A DNA stretch of 64,000 nucleotides from Vibrio sp. FE10. GTDB taxonomy: Bacteria; Pseudomonadota; Gammaproteobacteria; Enterobacterales; Vibrionaceae. Under the pieces are notes generated by a model. It was not told the DNA's origin. It was given only the letters and a program-made list of their open reading frames with translations, and did no database searches. Shown in pieces: positions 12,173-20,092 of the stretch. The stretch's first letter is position 1. Each line of letters starts with the position of its first letter. The DNA lies in the NCBI RefSeq assembly GCF_030297155.1, contig NZ_AP028067.1, positions 2,480,001 to 2,544,000 on the forward strand, written 5' to 3'. The translations under genes and the position numbers were made by a program.

Positions 12173-12208
12173 AAAAAGCCGAGACATCAATGATGTCTCG
12201 GCTTTTTT
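12173..12208. terminator. Bidirectional terminator between elyC and torR
   Basis: The stem AAGCCGAGACATCA / TGATGTCTCGGCTT is perfect, flanked by A-run and T-run, so it can end both the plus-strand elyC and the minus-strand torR transcripts. Confidence 0.92.
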
Positions 12209-12248
12209 ACGTTCAAATTTTGTTGCTGACTAGAACTCCTAAAGGGAA

Positions 12249-12962
12249 TCAGTCTCCAGCAAACATGTAACCTTCACCGTGAACCGTCACAAAGATTTGT
12301 GGGTTCTTAGGGTCAAACTCCATCTTCGCACGCATGCGACGGATTAACACGTCGATGGTTCGGTCATTTGGAGCATCCACTCGGTGGCTGATCATGTTCA
12401 AAATACGTTCACGACTTAACACTTGGTTAGGGTAAGAAGAAAGCGCAACGAGCAGCTCATATTCTGCTTTAGTCAGCTTAACTGGCTCACCGTTTTTACT
12501 TAAAGCACGACGAGGGATATCAAACGTCCACTCACCAAAACGAACCACAGATTCGTCTTCTGCTTCAACTGTCGCACCAACCGCTGTTTTACGAGCAGCA
12601 GCAATACGCCAAAGTAAGTTTTTAACTCGAACTAATAACTCGCGAAGTTCGAAGGGTTTAGTAACATAATCGTCTGCGCCCATTTCTAGGCCTACAATTT
12701 TGTCGATGCTATCCGTGCGTCCAGTAACTAAAATAATCCCAATGTCCGATTGACTGCGTAATTCGCGAGTTAGCATCAATCCATCTTCGCCTGGTAAGTT
12801 GATGTCTAGCATAATGAGGTCAACGTTGTTTTCTTCCAACACGTTTCTCATTTGAGCGCCGCTTTCCGCTTCACTCACTGTGTAACCTTCGTTCTGGAAA
12901 TATCCAACCAGCTTACTGCGGGTTACCACATCATCTTCTACGACTAATACGTGATAGCTCAT
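12249..12962 (-). CDS. torR: Two-component response regulator TorR
   Basis: 237 residues, OmpR/PhoB family. Receiver domain (1-115) with the acidic pocket VVEDD (Asp10, Asp11), phosphorylation site Asp53 in MLDINLPGEDG, Thr in LVTGR and Lys in YVTKPFELREL. The linker is followed by a winged-helix DNA-binding domain (about 140-235), with LTKAEYELL, RTIDVLIRRMRAK and VHGEGYMF. The receiver-linker stretch GLEMGADDYVTKP-LLVRVKNLLWRI matches TorR rather than ArcA. Family knowledge: with sensor TorS it activates trimethylamine N-oxide respiration genes. It is divergent from torD with 288 bases between; torS, torT and torCA are not in the window. Confidence 0.88.
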   Translation of the reverse strand: MSYHVLVVEDDVVTRSKLVGYFQNEGYTVSEAESGAQMRNVLEENNVDLIMLDINLPGEDGLMLTRELRSQSDIGIILVTGRTDSIDKIVGLEMGADDYVTKPFELRELLVRVKNLLWRIAAARKTAVGATVEAEDESVVRFGEWTFDIPRRALSKNGEPVKLTKAEYELLVALSSYPNQVLSRERILNMISHRVDAPNDRTIDVLIRRMRAKMEFDPKNPQIFVTVHGEGYMFAGD

Positions 12963-13001
12963 CTACACCACTTTTCTTATTTAATAGTTTCAGTAACCAT
13001 T

Positions 13002-13011
13002 CTATTCATAA
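13002..13011 (+). promoter_or_regulatory. Possible tor box
   Basis: CTATTCATAA matches 8 of 10 positions of the E. coli tor box CTGTTCATAT and lies in the torR-torD intergenic region, 40 bases upstream of torR. A single decamer; weak evidence. Confidence 0.3.
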
Positions 13012-13250
13012 CTAGTAACAATTCTAGTGGTACAGCAGATAAAAGCGAGAAACATGAATCTTTTTTGATACAAGACAATCTAAAACCTTGCTATTTATCG
13101 TCCATCGCAATTCAATATAGGCATTACGACTAACGAGTCACTTTGCGTTTAGCAAATAACCTTGTTATTGAGCCTTGGTGTGCTTATGCCCAAATGACTT
13201 CACGATGCTTGGGTATATAAACATCACAAGACTAAATCAGGATCTATGAA

Positions 13251-13898
13251 ATGAAAGATACGAAAGCATTCAACGAACAAAGAGCTGAAATATACTGGTG
13301 GCTATCAAGCTTGTTCGCTAAAGAGCTCACACAAGAAGAACTCGATCACTACCACTCTGTTGAGATTCGTTCTTTTCTGACTGGTTTAGGCGAAAACGAA
13401 ACACTTAAGCCTGCGATTGATAAACTGGTAGACGCATTGAACCGTCTACAAACACGTGAAGATGCCCAACTAGAACTGTCTGCTGACTTCTGCGATCTAT
13501 TCTTAAAGACAGATAAACATGGTGCTCTACCTTACGCTTCAATGTATATCGGCGAAACGGGTCTGTTAAACGACAAGCCAGCCAAAGACATGGAAGACAT
13601 CATGGCTAAGCACAACTTGGTGGTAAACCAAGATCTAAAAGAACCAGCCGACCACATTGCTATCGAACTTGATTTCCTTGGTAATCTCATCATCCGTTCA
13701 AATGAAACTGAGCTTGAAGAAGAATTAGAAAAATCGTTCGCTGTTCAACAACAGTTTATTGAACAACAACTTCTTACTTGGGTACCAAAGTTCAACGCTA
13801 GATGTCGTGAGATCGATTCATTCGGTTTCTATGCATCGGTTGCCTCTCTTCTCGTTGCCTTCTGTAATCTGGACACTCAGTATTTAGCGGGTGAATAA
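13251..13898 (+). CDS. torD: TorD-family chaperone for the TMAO reductase
   Basis: 215 residues, all-helical TorD/DmsD family. The diagnostic region is [23 protein letters not shown], and [17 protein letters not shown] carries the conserved EPxDH motif. Family knowledge: TorD binds the twin-arginine signal peptide and core of apo-TorA until the molybdenum cofactor is inserted. The ATG at 13251 is preceded by AGGATCT. It stands alone here, divergent from torR and not attached to torCA as in E. coli, so its client must be encoded elsewhere. Confidence 0.9.
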   Translation: MKDTKAFNEQRAEIYWWLSSLFAKELTQEELDHYHSVEIRSFLTGLGENETLKPAIDKLVDALNRLQTREDAQLELSADFCDLFLKTDKHGALPYASMYIGETGLLNDKPAKDMEDIMAKHNLVVNQDLKEPADHIAIELDFLGNLIIRSNETELEEELEKSFAVQQQFIEQQLLTWVPKFNARCREIDSFGFYASVASLLVAFCNLDTQYLAGE

Positions 13899-13940
13899 GA
13901 TTCGCTGATGATTAAGTAAACAAATTCAATAAAATGTGAC

Positions 13941-13968
13941 AATTCACCCAGATTTCTGGGTGAATTTT
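13941..13968 (+). terminator. Terminator of torD
   Basis: Perfect 10-bp stem AATTCACCCA / TGGGTGAATT with a 6-nt loop, followed by TTTATT. It lies 42 bases after the torD stop. Confidence 0.7.
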
Positions 13969-14004
13969 ATTGCGAGTAATTTCTAGTCAGTCTAAAATTG
14001 TGAC

Positions 14005-14019
14005 CGCAAACGATAAAAT
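14005..14019 (+). promoter_or_regulatory. PurR half-operator next to a -10-like hexamer
   Basis: CGCAAACG (14005-14012) is the left half of the PUR box (ACGCAAACGTTTGCGT); the right half is degenerate. The hexamer TAAAAT (14014-14019) follows directly and matches the -10 consensus at five of six positions. No good -35 is seen. The arrangement would fit autoregulation by PurR, as known for E. coli purR, but this is inference. Confidence 0.4.
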
Positions 14020-14025
14020 ATGAAA

Positions 14026-14107
14026 CATTCACGAAATGCTATGCTTATTTAAGTTCAGAGCATTTCGGTGTTAAGACAAGCCGCTCAATAGCGGTTTTTT
14101 GTTTTTT
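14026..14107 (+). ncRNA. Candidate ~80-nt two-hairpin RNA ending in a terminator (sRNA or purR attenuator)
   Basis: The first hairpin is CGAAATGCT (14032-14040) / AGCATTTCG (14059-14067), a perfect 9-bp stem with an 18-nt loop. The second is AAGCCGCT CAAT AGCGGTTT (14078-14097), followed by T6-G-T6 (14095-14107), a good intrinsic terminator. No ORF of note is present. A transcript starting after the -10-like hexamer at 14014 would be about 80 nt long. I do not recognise a named sRNA family. Confidence 0.45.
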
Positions 14108-14120
14108 AGCACTTTAATAC

Positions 14121-14197
14121 CCCAAAGAGCCCTACAAATTTAAGCTCTTAGTTAGGTAGCTTAACGGCTACTTTATTCCGTACTTTGGGAAAGTAGC
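14121..14197 (+). promoter_or_regulatory. Structured purR 5' leader with mutually exclusive helices
   Basis: Four perfect complementary pairs are visible: CCCAAAG (14121-14127) / CTTTGGG (14183-14189); AAGAGC (14125-14130) / GCTCTT (14144-14149); GTAGC (14156-14160) / GCTAC (14167-14171); and GCTACTTT (14167-14174) / AAAGTAGC (14190-14197). The first three, slightly trimmed, form a three-way junction; the fourth cannot coexist with the first and third. The purR ribosome binding site AGGA (14205-14208) follows at once. Function is inferred. Confidence 0.45.
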
Positions 14198-14215
14198 TTC
14201 TAATAGGATAAAACC

Positions 14216-15220
14216 ATGGCCACGATAAAAGATGTCGCTCGCTTAGCAGGCGTATCAACTACCACCGTTTCTCACGTAATCAACAAAACGCGTTTTGTTG
14301 CAGAAGCGACTCAAGAGAAAGTAAACAAAGCCGTTGACGAATTAAACTACGCGCCAAGTGCTGTTGCTCGTAGCTTGAAATGCAATTCAACACGCACTAT
14401 CGGCATGCTAGTGACTCAATCAACAAACCTCTTCTTCTCTGAAGTGATCGATGGTGTTGAAAGCTACTGCTACCGTCAAGGTTACACTTTGATTCTGTGT
14501 AACACGGGTGGTATCTATGAGAAGCAACGTGACTACATTCGAATGCTTGCAGAAAAACGTGTAGATGGCATCTTGGTTATGTGTTCTGACTTAACAGAAG
14601 AACTTCGTGGCATGTTAGATCGCCATGCAGATATCCCAAAAGTTGTCATGGATTGGGGGCCTGAAACCTCTCAGGCTGATAAAATCATCGATAACTCTGA
14701 AGAAGGCGGCTACCTAGCAACTAAGTACCTGCTAGAACGTGGTCACACAAAGATTGCTTGTTTAAGTGGCCACTTAGACAAAGCAGCATGTGTAGAACGC
14801 ATCGCGGGTTACAAACGCGCACTCAATGAAGCGAAGGTCACAACCGACGAAAAGCTCATCATTGAAGGTAACTTTGAGTGTGATACCGCTGTACTTGCGG
14901 CTGATAAAATTGCTCAGATGGAAGATCGCCCTACCGCTGTGTTCTGTTTTAACGACACAATGGCACTTGGCCTAATGAGTCGCCTGCAACAGCAAGGCAT
15001 TCGTATTCCTGAAGATATTTCGGTTATCGGTTACGACAACATTGAACTTGCAGAATACTTCTCTCCACCATTGACGACGGTTCACCAACCTAAACGTCGT
15101 GTTGGTAAAAATGCATTCGAAATTTTATTGGAACGCATTAAAGATAAAGATCATGAAAAACGTGTCTTCGAAATGCATCCTGAAATTGTTGAACGAAGCA
15201 CAGTTAAAACGTTAAATTAA
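14216..15220 (+). CDS. purR: HTH-type purine repressor PurR (LacI family)
   Basis: 334 residues. The LacI-type helix-turn-helix is [20 protein letters not shown] (residues 2-21), followed by the hinge helix SAVARSLK and a periplasmic-binding-protein-like effector domain (about 60-334) with [43 protein letters not shown]. Length and the hinge match PurR. Family knowledge: with hypoxanthine or guanine as corepressor it represses purine biosynthesis genes. AGGATAAAACC precedes the ATG. Its leader carries a PUR half-site and strong secondary structure. It is monocistronic, with terminators on both sides. Confidence 0.94.
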   Translation: MATIKDVARLAGVSTTTVSHVINKTRFVAEATQEKVNKAVDELNYAPSAVARSLKCNSTRTIGMLVTQSTNLFFSEVIDGVESYCYRQGYTLILCNTGGIYEKQRDYIRMLAEKRVDGILVMCSDLTEELRGMLDRHADIPKVVMDWGPETSQADKIIDNSEEGGYLATKYLLERGHTKIACLSGHLDKAACVERIAGYKRALNEAKVTTDEKLIIEGNFECDTAVLAADKIAQMEDRPTAVFCFNDTMALGLMSRLQQQGIRIPEDISVIGYDNIELAEYFSPPLTTVHQPKRRVGKNAFEILLERIKDKDHEKRVFEMHPEIVERSTVKTLN

Positions 15221-15245
15221 TTGATAAATCGAGTTTAATTTCATT

Positions 15246-15272
15246 AAGCGCACCTTTGGGTGCGCTTTTTTT
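15246..15272 (+). terminator. Terminator of purR
   Basis: Perfect stem AAGCGCACC / GGTGCGCTT with a TTTG loop and seven T, 26 bases after the purR stop. Confidence 0.92.
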
Positions 15273-15391
15273 ATAAGCAGCCAAAATAAACCCAGTTGCA
15301 TAACACCAAGATCATTAATTGAAGCAACATCACATTTTGAAATATCAGGTGTGAGCCTCATTCAACAAAAACTTTATTCTATTAAGTCAGT

Positions 15392-15480
15392 CACGCACAG
15401 GGCAAACCACTCGAAAGAGTGAGACGCAAAGCTTCCGGCCTAAACCACTCGTTGGTATGGTAGCGGGGTTACCGATGGCA
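15392..15480 (+). promoter_or_regulatory. Cyclic-di-GMP-I (GEMM) riboswitch
   Basis: The segment follows the GEMM-I consensus: CACGCACAGGGCAAACC, then the P1b hairpin CACTC-GAAA-GAGTG (15408-15421) with a GAAA tetraloop, GACGCAAAGCTTCCGGCC, CCTAAACC, and TAGCGGGGTTACCGATGG. CCTAA and TATGG are placed to form the 11-nt tetraloop receptor for the GAAA loop. It resembles the V. cholerae Vc2 aptamer, which also lies upstream of tfoY. Known class; it senses cyclic di-GMP and controls the downstream gene post-transcriptionally. Confidence 0.96.
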
Positions 15481-15520
15481 AAATGCAGTAGTTACTAACA
15501 ATTTAGTAATTTACGGCTTA

Positions 15521-15550
15521 TTGACAATTTAATTGCAACATTTTGCTAAT
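15521..15550 (+). promoter_or_regulatory. Sigma-70-like promoter between riboswitch and tfoY
   Basis: A perfect -35 TTGACA (15521-15526) is followed after 18 bases by GCTAAT (15545-15550; TGCTAA with 17). A transcript from here would lack the aptamer and give tfoY expression independent of the riboswitch. Confidence 0.55.
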
Positions 15551-15603
15551 CTCTCGGACCTGCTTATTTGGTGGCGTAGTTCAAATACACCGAGATAAAT
15601 AAC

Positions 15604-16194
15604 ATGGATAAACCGATACTAAAGGACTCAATGAAATTATTTGAGCCCCTAGGAAAAATAAAATCACGCTCAATGTTTGGTGGATTCGGGCTTTTTGCTG
15701 ATGACACTATGTTTGCTCTGGTTGTAAATGACCAGCTGCACATAAGAGCGGACAAAGACACAACAAAGCAATTCGAGCAACAAGGGTTTCAACCATACGT
15801 CTACAAAAAACGTGGTTTCCCTGTCGTCACTAAGTATTTCGCATTGCCGGAAGGTTTGTGGCAAGACCAAGAAAAAATCTTGCAACTTGCTACGACGTCT
15901 CTGGGTTTTGCTAAAGAAGAGAAAGCTGAGCAGTCTTCTGCTAAGCCAACTCGACTAAAGGACCTCCCTAACCTTCGACTGGCTACCGAGCGTATGTTGA
16001 AAAAGGCGGGGATCGATTCCGTAGAATGTTTATATGAATCTGGCTCTGTAAACGCATTTAACGCCATCAAGGAATCGCATGCTTCCTCAGTCAGCATTGA
16101 GCTGCTTTGGGCGCTTGAAGGTGCGATCAATGGTACTCATTGGTCTGTAATACCGCAGCAACGTCGTGAAGAGCTTATCAGTCGCGTCAATTAA
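15604..16194 (+). CDS. tfoY: TfoX/Sxy-family regulator TfoY
   Basis: 196 residues with the TfoX N-terminal domain (about 8-100; [34 protein letters not shown] core) and the C-terminal helix-hairpin domain (about 110-190; [35 protein letters not shown]). The family includes TfoX, which turns on competence, and TfoY, which in V. cholerae turns on type VI secretion and motility when cyclic di-GMP is low. I call TfoY because of the GEMM riboswitch upstream, which is diagnostic of that paralogue. The ATG is preceded by GAGATAAATAAC. An insertion sequence sits right after its terminator, leaving the gene intact. Confidence 0.9.
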   Translation: MDKPILKDSMKLFEPLGKIKSRSMFGGFGLFADDTMFALVVNDQLHIRADKDTTKQFEQQGFQPYVYKKRGFPVVTKYFALPEGLWQDQEKILQLATTSLGFAKEEKAEQSSAKPTRLKDLPNLRLATERMLKKAGIDSVECLYESGSVNAFNAIKESHASSVSIELLWALEGAINGTHWSVIPQQRREELISRVN

Positions 16195-16223
16195 TATTGT
16201 CAGTTCAAACTATCTACATAACT

Positions 16224-16248
16224 AAGCCGCATTCTTGCGGCTTTTTTT
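16224..16248 (+). terminator. Terminator of tfoY
   Basis: Stem AAGCCGC / GCGGCTT with a 6-nt loop and seven T. The IS3-family element begins eight bases downstream. Confidence 0.9.
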
Positions 16249-16309
16249 ATAAAAGTTGTACCGTCCTAAATATGGTTGACACATTTCCAACATGAAATTG
16301 GAGAGTGTC

Positions 16310-16711
16310 ATGAAAACAACAAGTAGACGTACTCAACGAGATTATTCTCTTGCCTTTAAATTGGCAGTCGTAAGCCAAGTTGAAAAAGGCGAAATGACTT
16401 ATAAGCAAGCTCAAGAACGTTATGGGATCCAAGGTCGCTCTACCGTTTTAGTTTGGCTTCGCAAACATGGTCAACTAGATTGGTCTAAAGGAACAGAACA
16501 ATCGAGAGCGTTAGGAGCGACTATGTCAAACTCTTCCTCAACTCAAACCCCAGAGCAACGAATCAAAGAACTCGAGCAGCAATTAGAAGAGACTCAGCTC
16601 AAAGCTGAGTTCTTTGAAGCGGTTGTAAAAGTCATGGATCGAGATTTCGGTGTCCGAATCTCAAAGAAGCGCAAGGCCGAGTTATTAAGGAAAAAACGGT
16701 CAGAAAGTTGA
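16310..16711 (+). CDS. IS3-family transposase OrfA
   Basis: 133 residues from the ATG at 16310, which has GGAGAG five bases upstream; an upstream ATG at 16292 lacks this. An N-terminal helix-turn-helix (YSLAFKLAVVSQVEKGEMT...GRSTVLVWLRKHG, residues 13-60) is followed by a leucine-zipper-like coiled coil (EQRIKELEQQLEETQLKAEF, about 85-105), the usual OrfA layout. OrfA binds the terminal repeats. Near its end AAA AAA (16691-16696) sits in the zone where OrfA and OrfB overlap in the -1 frame and is the probable frameshift site for making OrfAB, although the phase is not the canonical A-AAA-AAG/C heptamer. Confidence 0.93.
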   Translation: MKTTSRRTQRDYSLAFKLAVVSQVEKGEMTYKQAQERYGIQGRSTVLVWLRKHGQLDWSKGTEQSRALGATMSNSSSTQTPEQRIKELEQQLEETQLKAEFFEAVVKVMDRDFGVRISKKRKAELLRKKRSES

Positions 16712-17264
16712 CCGTCACTAAAGCTTGTCACTTCATCGGTATTACACGACAAGCTTTCTACAAGCGCTGTGTTACAGAAATTCATCAGACAAAGAAAGAT
16801 GAATCAGTACTCGGTTTTGTGAAGGAGCAAAGGATGATGCACCCTCGTATAGGGGCTCGTAAGATCAAGTATTTACTTGCTCAGAATGATATTGAAATCG
16901 GTCGAGACCGCTTATTTTCTCTGCTGAGAATGAATCGATTATTAGTGCCGAATCGAAGGGCTTATCATCGAACCACAAACAGTAATCATCGCTTTTACTG
17001 CCATCCAAATCGAATCAAAGAAGGCTTAATACCGGAAAGACCAGAGCAATTATGGGTTGCAGATATTACTTATCTAGCAACGCGGTGTGGTAGTACTTAT
17101 CTCAGTTTAGTGACGGACGCTTACTCAAGAAAAATCGTGGGCTATCACATAGGTGATGATATGAAAGCTCGCACGGTCAAGCAGGCCTTTTTAAACGCGT
17201 TGAAAGAGCGGAAGAATACAGGTGAGCTTGTACATCACTCAGATCGAGGTGTTCAATACTGCTC
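16708..17264 (+). pseudogene. IS3-family transposase OrfB, 5' part (split by IS21 element)
   Basis: First part of the DDE transposase: the N-terminal HTH_21 region (MHPRIGARKIKYLLAQ), the first catalytic Asp in WVADITYLAT and the second Asp in HHSDRGVQY. The frame is cut by the IS21-family insertion after the codons for QYC; the reading frame then runs into IS21 sequence and stops. A TTG at 16708 is the only candidate start, so expression probably relied on frameshifting from orfA. The catalytic Glu is in the separated 3' part. Confidence 0.92.
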
Positions 17265-17280
17265 TGTGGAATACTGCATA

Positions 17281-17370
17281 TTTCGGAGCTAGCCGACCGC
17301 CTATTTCGGTTTTAATCGACCACCAAATCCGTTTTTAACCGACCACTCATTTCGGTTTTAATCATCCACT
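17281..17370 (+). repeat. Four 23-bp-periodic terminal repeats of the IS21 element
   Basis: Copies of a motif like TTTCGGTTTTAATCGACCAC begin at 17281, 17304, 17327 and 17350, an exact 23-bp period; the first and third are degenerate. An inverted copy lies at the other end (19798-19818). Such repeats are the IstA binding sites in IS21-family ends. Confidence 0.8.
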
Positions 17371-17482
17371 TTTCGGTGTGTTTCCGAAATCGATGGTCGA
17401 TTTACCGAAATAAACCTCTTTTCTCTTTTAAATCAATAGGTTTAACCTGAGTCTTTCATGTTGAGAGCACTAAGGATAAATC

Positions 17483-19015
17483 ATGCCGAAAAAGAGAATG
17501 CCAATGAATAAAATTAAGGAAATCTTACGCCTCCGATACGAGTGCAATCTTTCTAATCGACAGATCGCCGCTTGCCTCAATATTGCTCATTCCACTGTAT
17601 CCCAGCATCTATCCCGATTTAAATCCAGTGGCCTCACGTGGCCACTGGAAGAGACTCATCATGAAAATCAAGTCACCCAAGCTTTGTTTGATGGTCGCTC
17701 ATCTTCTCAGCATAAAGTGATGCCTGATTTCACTCTCTGCTACTTAGAATTGAAGCGTAAAGGGATGACTAAAGCTTTGCTTTGGGAAGAGTATTGTCAT
17801 CAGCATCAAGACAAAGCCTATGGCTATACACAGTTCTGCGAACTGTATAGACGTTGGCTAAAGACACAAAAACGCAGTATGCGCCAACTTCACCATGCTG
17901 GTGACAAGCTCTTCATTGACTACTGTGGCCCAACGATCCCTGTTGTGAATCCAGATACAGGAGAATGCCGACATGCTCAGGTATTTGTCGCCACTTTAGG
18001 AGCGTCAAATTACACCTATGTCGAGGCGAGTGAGAGCCAAGGGCTTGAACACTTCCTCATGGCTCATGTGAATACCTTTAATCACTTTGGTGGTGCTCCG
18101 AATCTACTTGTACCTGATAATCTGAAATCTGCTGTAACGAAAGCAGACTGTCATAGCCCTATCCTCAATGAGAGCTACCGAAAACTGGCACAACATTACG
18201 GCGTTGCTGTGATGCCAGCCAGGCCCTACAAGCCTAAAGATAAAGCCAAAGCTGAGAACGCAGTTCTCATCGTAGAGCGCTGGATAATGATGCGCCTTCG
18301 CCACCAAGTGTTCTATACAATGGCTGAGCTGAACCTGGCTATCCGAAAGCTGATGCATGACTTAAACCAACGAGAGATGAAACAGCTTGGTGTCAATCGA
18401 CATGACTTGTTCAACAAAGTTGACCGTCCAGCGTTAAAACCACTGCCATCGCAACCATATGTGTATATCGAAACTAAACGAGCAACCGTCTCCCCTGATT
18501 ATCACATTCAATATAAAAAGCACTTCTACTCTGTGCCGCACCAACTTGTTGGGCAACAAGTTGAGCTTGAAGCAACGCATCAAATAATACGTATCTACCA
18601 CAAAGGGAGCATTGTTGCTCACCACTGCACAAGCCAAAAAGAATATGGTCTCTCTACCGTTTACGAGCATATGCCAAGCAACCATCAATACCAATCATGG
18701 ACACCCGAGCGTTTTATCCGTTGGGGAAAATCTATTGGGCCAGCCACAGGTGAACTGACTCAGATGTTGCTCAAACGCCCAGAGCATGAAGCATTGGCCT
18801 TTAGAAGTTGCTTTGGGTTACTAAGTCTTGCCAAAAAGCACTCAGACGCACGGTTAGAACAAGCTTGCCGAGATGCCTTAGTGACAGAGAAGCCATACCT
18901 TGGCTTCGTCAAAAACTTATTGAAGAACCATCGAGAAGGCACTCTCTCTCAGCCTTCCACTGATACCCCAAACCTTAAACACACTAATGTTCGTGGTTCC
19001 AACTACTACCACTAG
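17483..19015 (+). CDS. istA: IS21-family transposase IstA
   Basis: 510 residues. N-terminal helix-turn-helix (about 22-43, NLSNRQIAACLNIAHSTVSQ), then an RNase-H-fold integrase core with Asp146 (LFIDYCG), Asp212 (VPDNLKSA) and Glu258 (KDKAKAENA), the full DDE triad. The C-terminal part holds the YSVPHQLVG-type beta-barrel. All expected regions are present and no frameshift is seen, so it is probably active. AAGGATAAATC precedes the ATG. The stop lies ten bases before the istB start, implying coupled translation. Confidence 0.95.
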   Translation: MPKKRMPMNKIKEILRLRYECNLSNRQIAACLNIAHSTVSQHLSRFKSSGLTWPLEETHHENQVTQALFDGRSSSQHKVMPDFTLCYLELKRKGMTKALLWEEYCHQHQDKAYGYTQFCELYRRWLKTQKRSMRQLHHAGDKLFIDYCGPTIPVVNPDTGECRHAQVFVATLGASNYTYVEASESQGLEHFLMAHVNTFNHFGGAPNLLVPDNLKSAVTKADCHSPILNESYRKLAQHYGVAVMPARPYKPKDKAKAENAVLIVERWIMMRLRHQVFYTMAELNLAIRKLMHDLNQREMKQLGVNRHDLFNKVDRPALKPLPSQPYVYIETKRATVSPDYHIQYKKHFYSVPHQLVGQQVELEATHQIIRIYHKGSIVAHHCTSQKEYGLSTVYEHMPSNHQYQSWTPERFIRWGKSIGPATGELTQMLLKRPEHEALAFRSCFGLLSLAKKHSDARLEQACRDALVTEKPYLGFVKNLLKNHREGTLSQPSTDTPNLKHTNVRGSNYYH

Positions 19016-19025
19016 GAGAAACAAT

Positions 19026-19748
19026 ATGGACGCAATAATCCAACAGTTAAAATCACTACGCCTAAGTCATGCTTCTGATGCACTGGAACAGCAAAGGATA
19101 CACCCCGCGACCTATGCTGAACTTGGCTTTGAAGAAAGGTTAGGACTCATCCTTGATCATGAGATAGTGAACCGAGATCAAACCAAAATCCAACGACTTA
19201 AACGGCAAGCCAAGCTGCGCCTAAGCGCTAGCGGTAATCAACTGGACTACCGCCCAGAACGAGGCTTAAAAAGAGCAATGATGGGAGAGTTATTATCAGG
19301 CACTTATTTACAAAAGCGACAGAATGTCCTGATTACAGGTGCAACAGGTGCAGGTAAAACCTATGTTGCTTGTGCGCTCGCCGAGCAGGCGTGTGAGCAA
19401 CACTGCCCAAGTCGTTATTATCGCCTAAATCGTTTACTTGATGACCTGAGTAGTAGCCGCCTTGATGGCAGCTATCAAAAGCTGCTACTGAGCTTGTCTA
19501 AGAAAAAACTGTTGGTTATCGATGACTGGGGAATGGAAAAACTCAGCCAAGAGCATGCAAGTAATCTTCTCGAAGTGCTAGAAGATAGATACCAAGAGTG
19601 CAGTACAATCATTATCAGCCAACTACCTGTAAAAGAATGGCACGAGATGATCGACAACTCGACGATCGCTGATGCGATCTTAGATAGGTTGGTTCATCAA
19701 AGTCATAGAATCGAGTTACGAGGGGAATCAATGAGAAAACTGGCTTAA
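19026..19748 (+). CDS. istB: IS21-family AAA+ helper ATPase IstB
   Basis: 240 residues from the ATG at 19026, preceded by TAGGAGAAACAAT; a longer in-frame start at 18987 would overlap istA and lacks such a site. DnaC-like AAA+ ATPase with Walker A GATGAGKT (105-112) and Walker B LLVIDDWG (162-169). Family knowledge: IstB oligomerises on target DNA and recruits or activates IstA for transposition. Confidence 0.95.
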   Translation: MDAIIQQLKSLRLSHASDALEQQRIHPATYAELGFEERLGLILDHEIVNRDQTKIQRLKRQAKLRLSASGNQLDYRPERGLKRAMMGELLSGTYLQKRQNVLITGATGAGKTYVACALAEQACEQHCPSRYYRLNRLLDDLSSSRLDGSYQKLLLSLSKKKLLVIDDWGMEKLSQEHASNLLEVLEDRYQECSTIIISQLPVKEWHEMIDNSTIADAILDRLVHQSHRIELRGESMRKLA

Positions 19749-19830
19749 ATCGACCACTTGGAGTAAAACTAAGGAAGAGAAAAGAGAGGCTTAAAAAGGT
19801 GGTCGATTAAAAACGAAACTAGGGGTCACA

Positions 19831-20092
19831 TCAGCCGAAATACGCAGAATACCAAGAGTTGCATCGACAGTATGATGTATCTTGCTCAATGACTGATGGC
19901 TATGACTGTTATCAGAATGCGTTGGCGGAGAGGATCAACGGAATATTGAAGATGGAGTATCTGTTGAATAAGCCTAATGATTTAGATGAAGCAAAGAAAA
20001 TGGTCGCCGAATCAGTAAAAATCTATAATGAATATAGGCCTCACACCGCTCTAAAATACAAAACGCCCGATGAAGTACATCGAGCGTTTTAG
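19831..20092 (+). pseudogene. IS3-family transposase OrfB, 3' part
   Basis: The frame resumes after the IS21 element as QPKYAEYQELHRQY and carries the third catalytic residue in NALAERINGILK, then the conserved YNEYRPHTALKYKTPDEVHRAF-type end (stop at 20092). Joining bases 17264 and 19831 keeps the reading frame. Alone it cannot make an active transposase. Confidence 0.9.

Larger units (their letters stand above)
17265..19830 (+). mobile_element. IS21-family insertion sequence (complete)
   Basis: About 2.57 kb. It begins TGTG and ends CACA, carries istA and istB in the usual order, and has the multiple terminal repeats typical of IS21 elements. It lies inside orfB of the IS3 element in the same orientation. 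No clear 4-8-bp target duplication is visible: flanks are ...TGCTC and TCAGC.... Boundaries are set by the TGT ends and by where the OrfB reading frame resumes, so they may be off by a few bases. Confidence 0.85.

Noticed and set aside
12249..12962. ArcA as identity of the response regulator
   Set aside because: The receiver-linker motif with LVTGR and LLVRVKNLLWRI matches TorR, and torD lies opposite; ArcA has a different FLTGRD/NPREL pattern.
14121..14197. Known purine riboswitch in the purR leader
   Set aside because: The three-way junction lacks the conserved core bases of the purine riboswitch joining regions.
16691..16697. Canonical A-AAA-AAC slippery heptamer in the IS3 orfA
   Set aside because: The A6C string exists but the zero frame reads AAA AAA CGG, so the codon phase is not the standard one; kept only as a probable frameshift zone.
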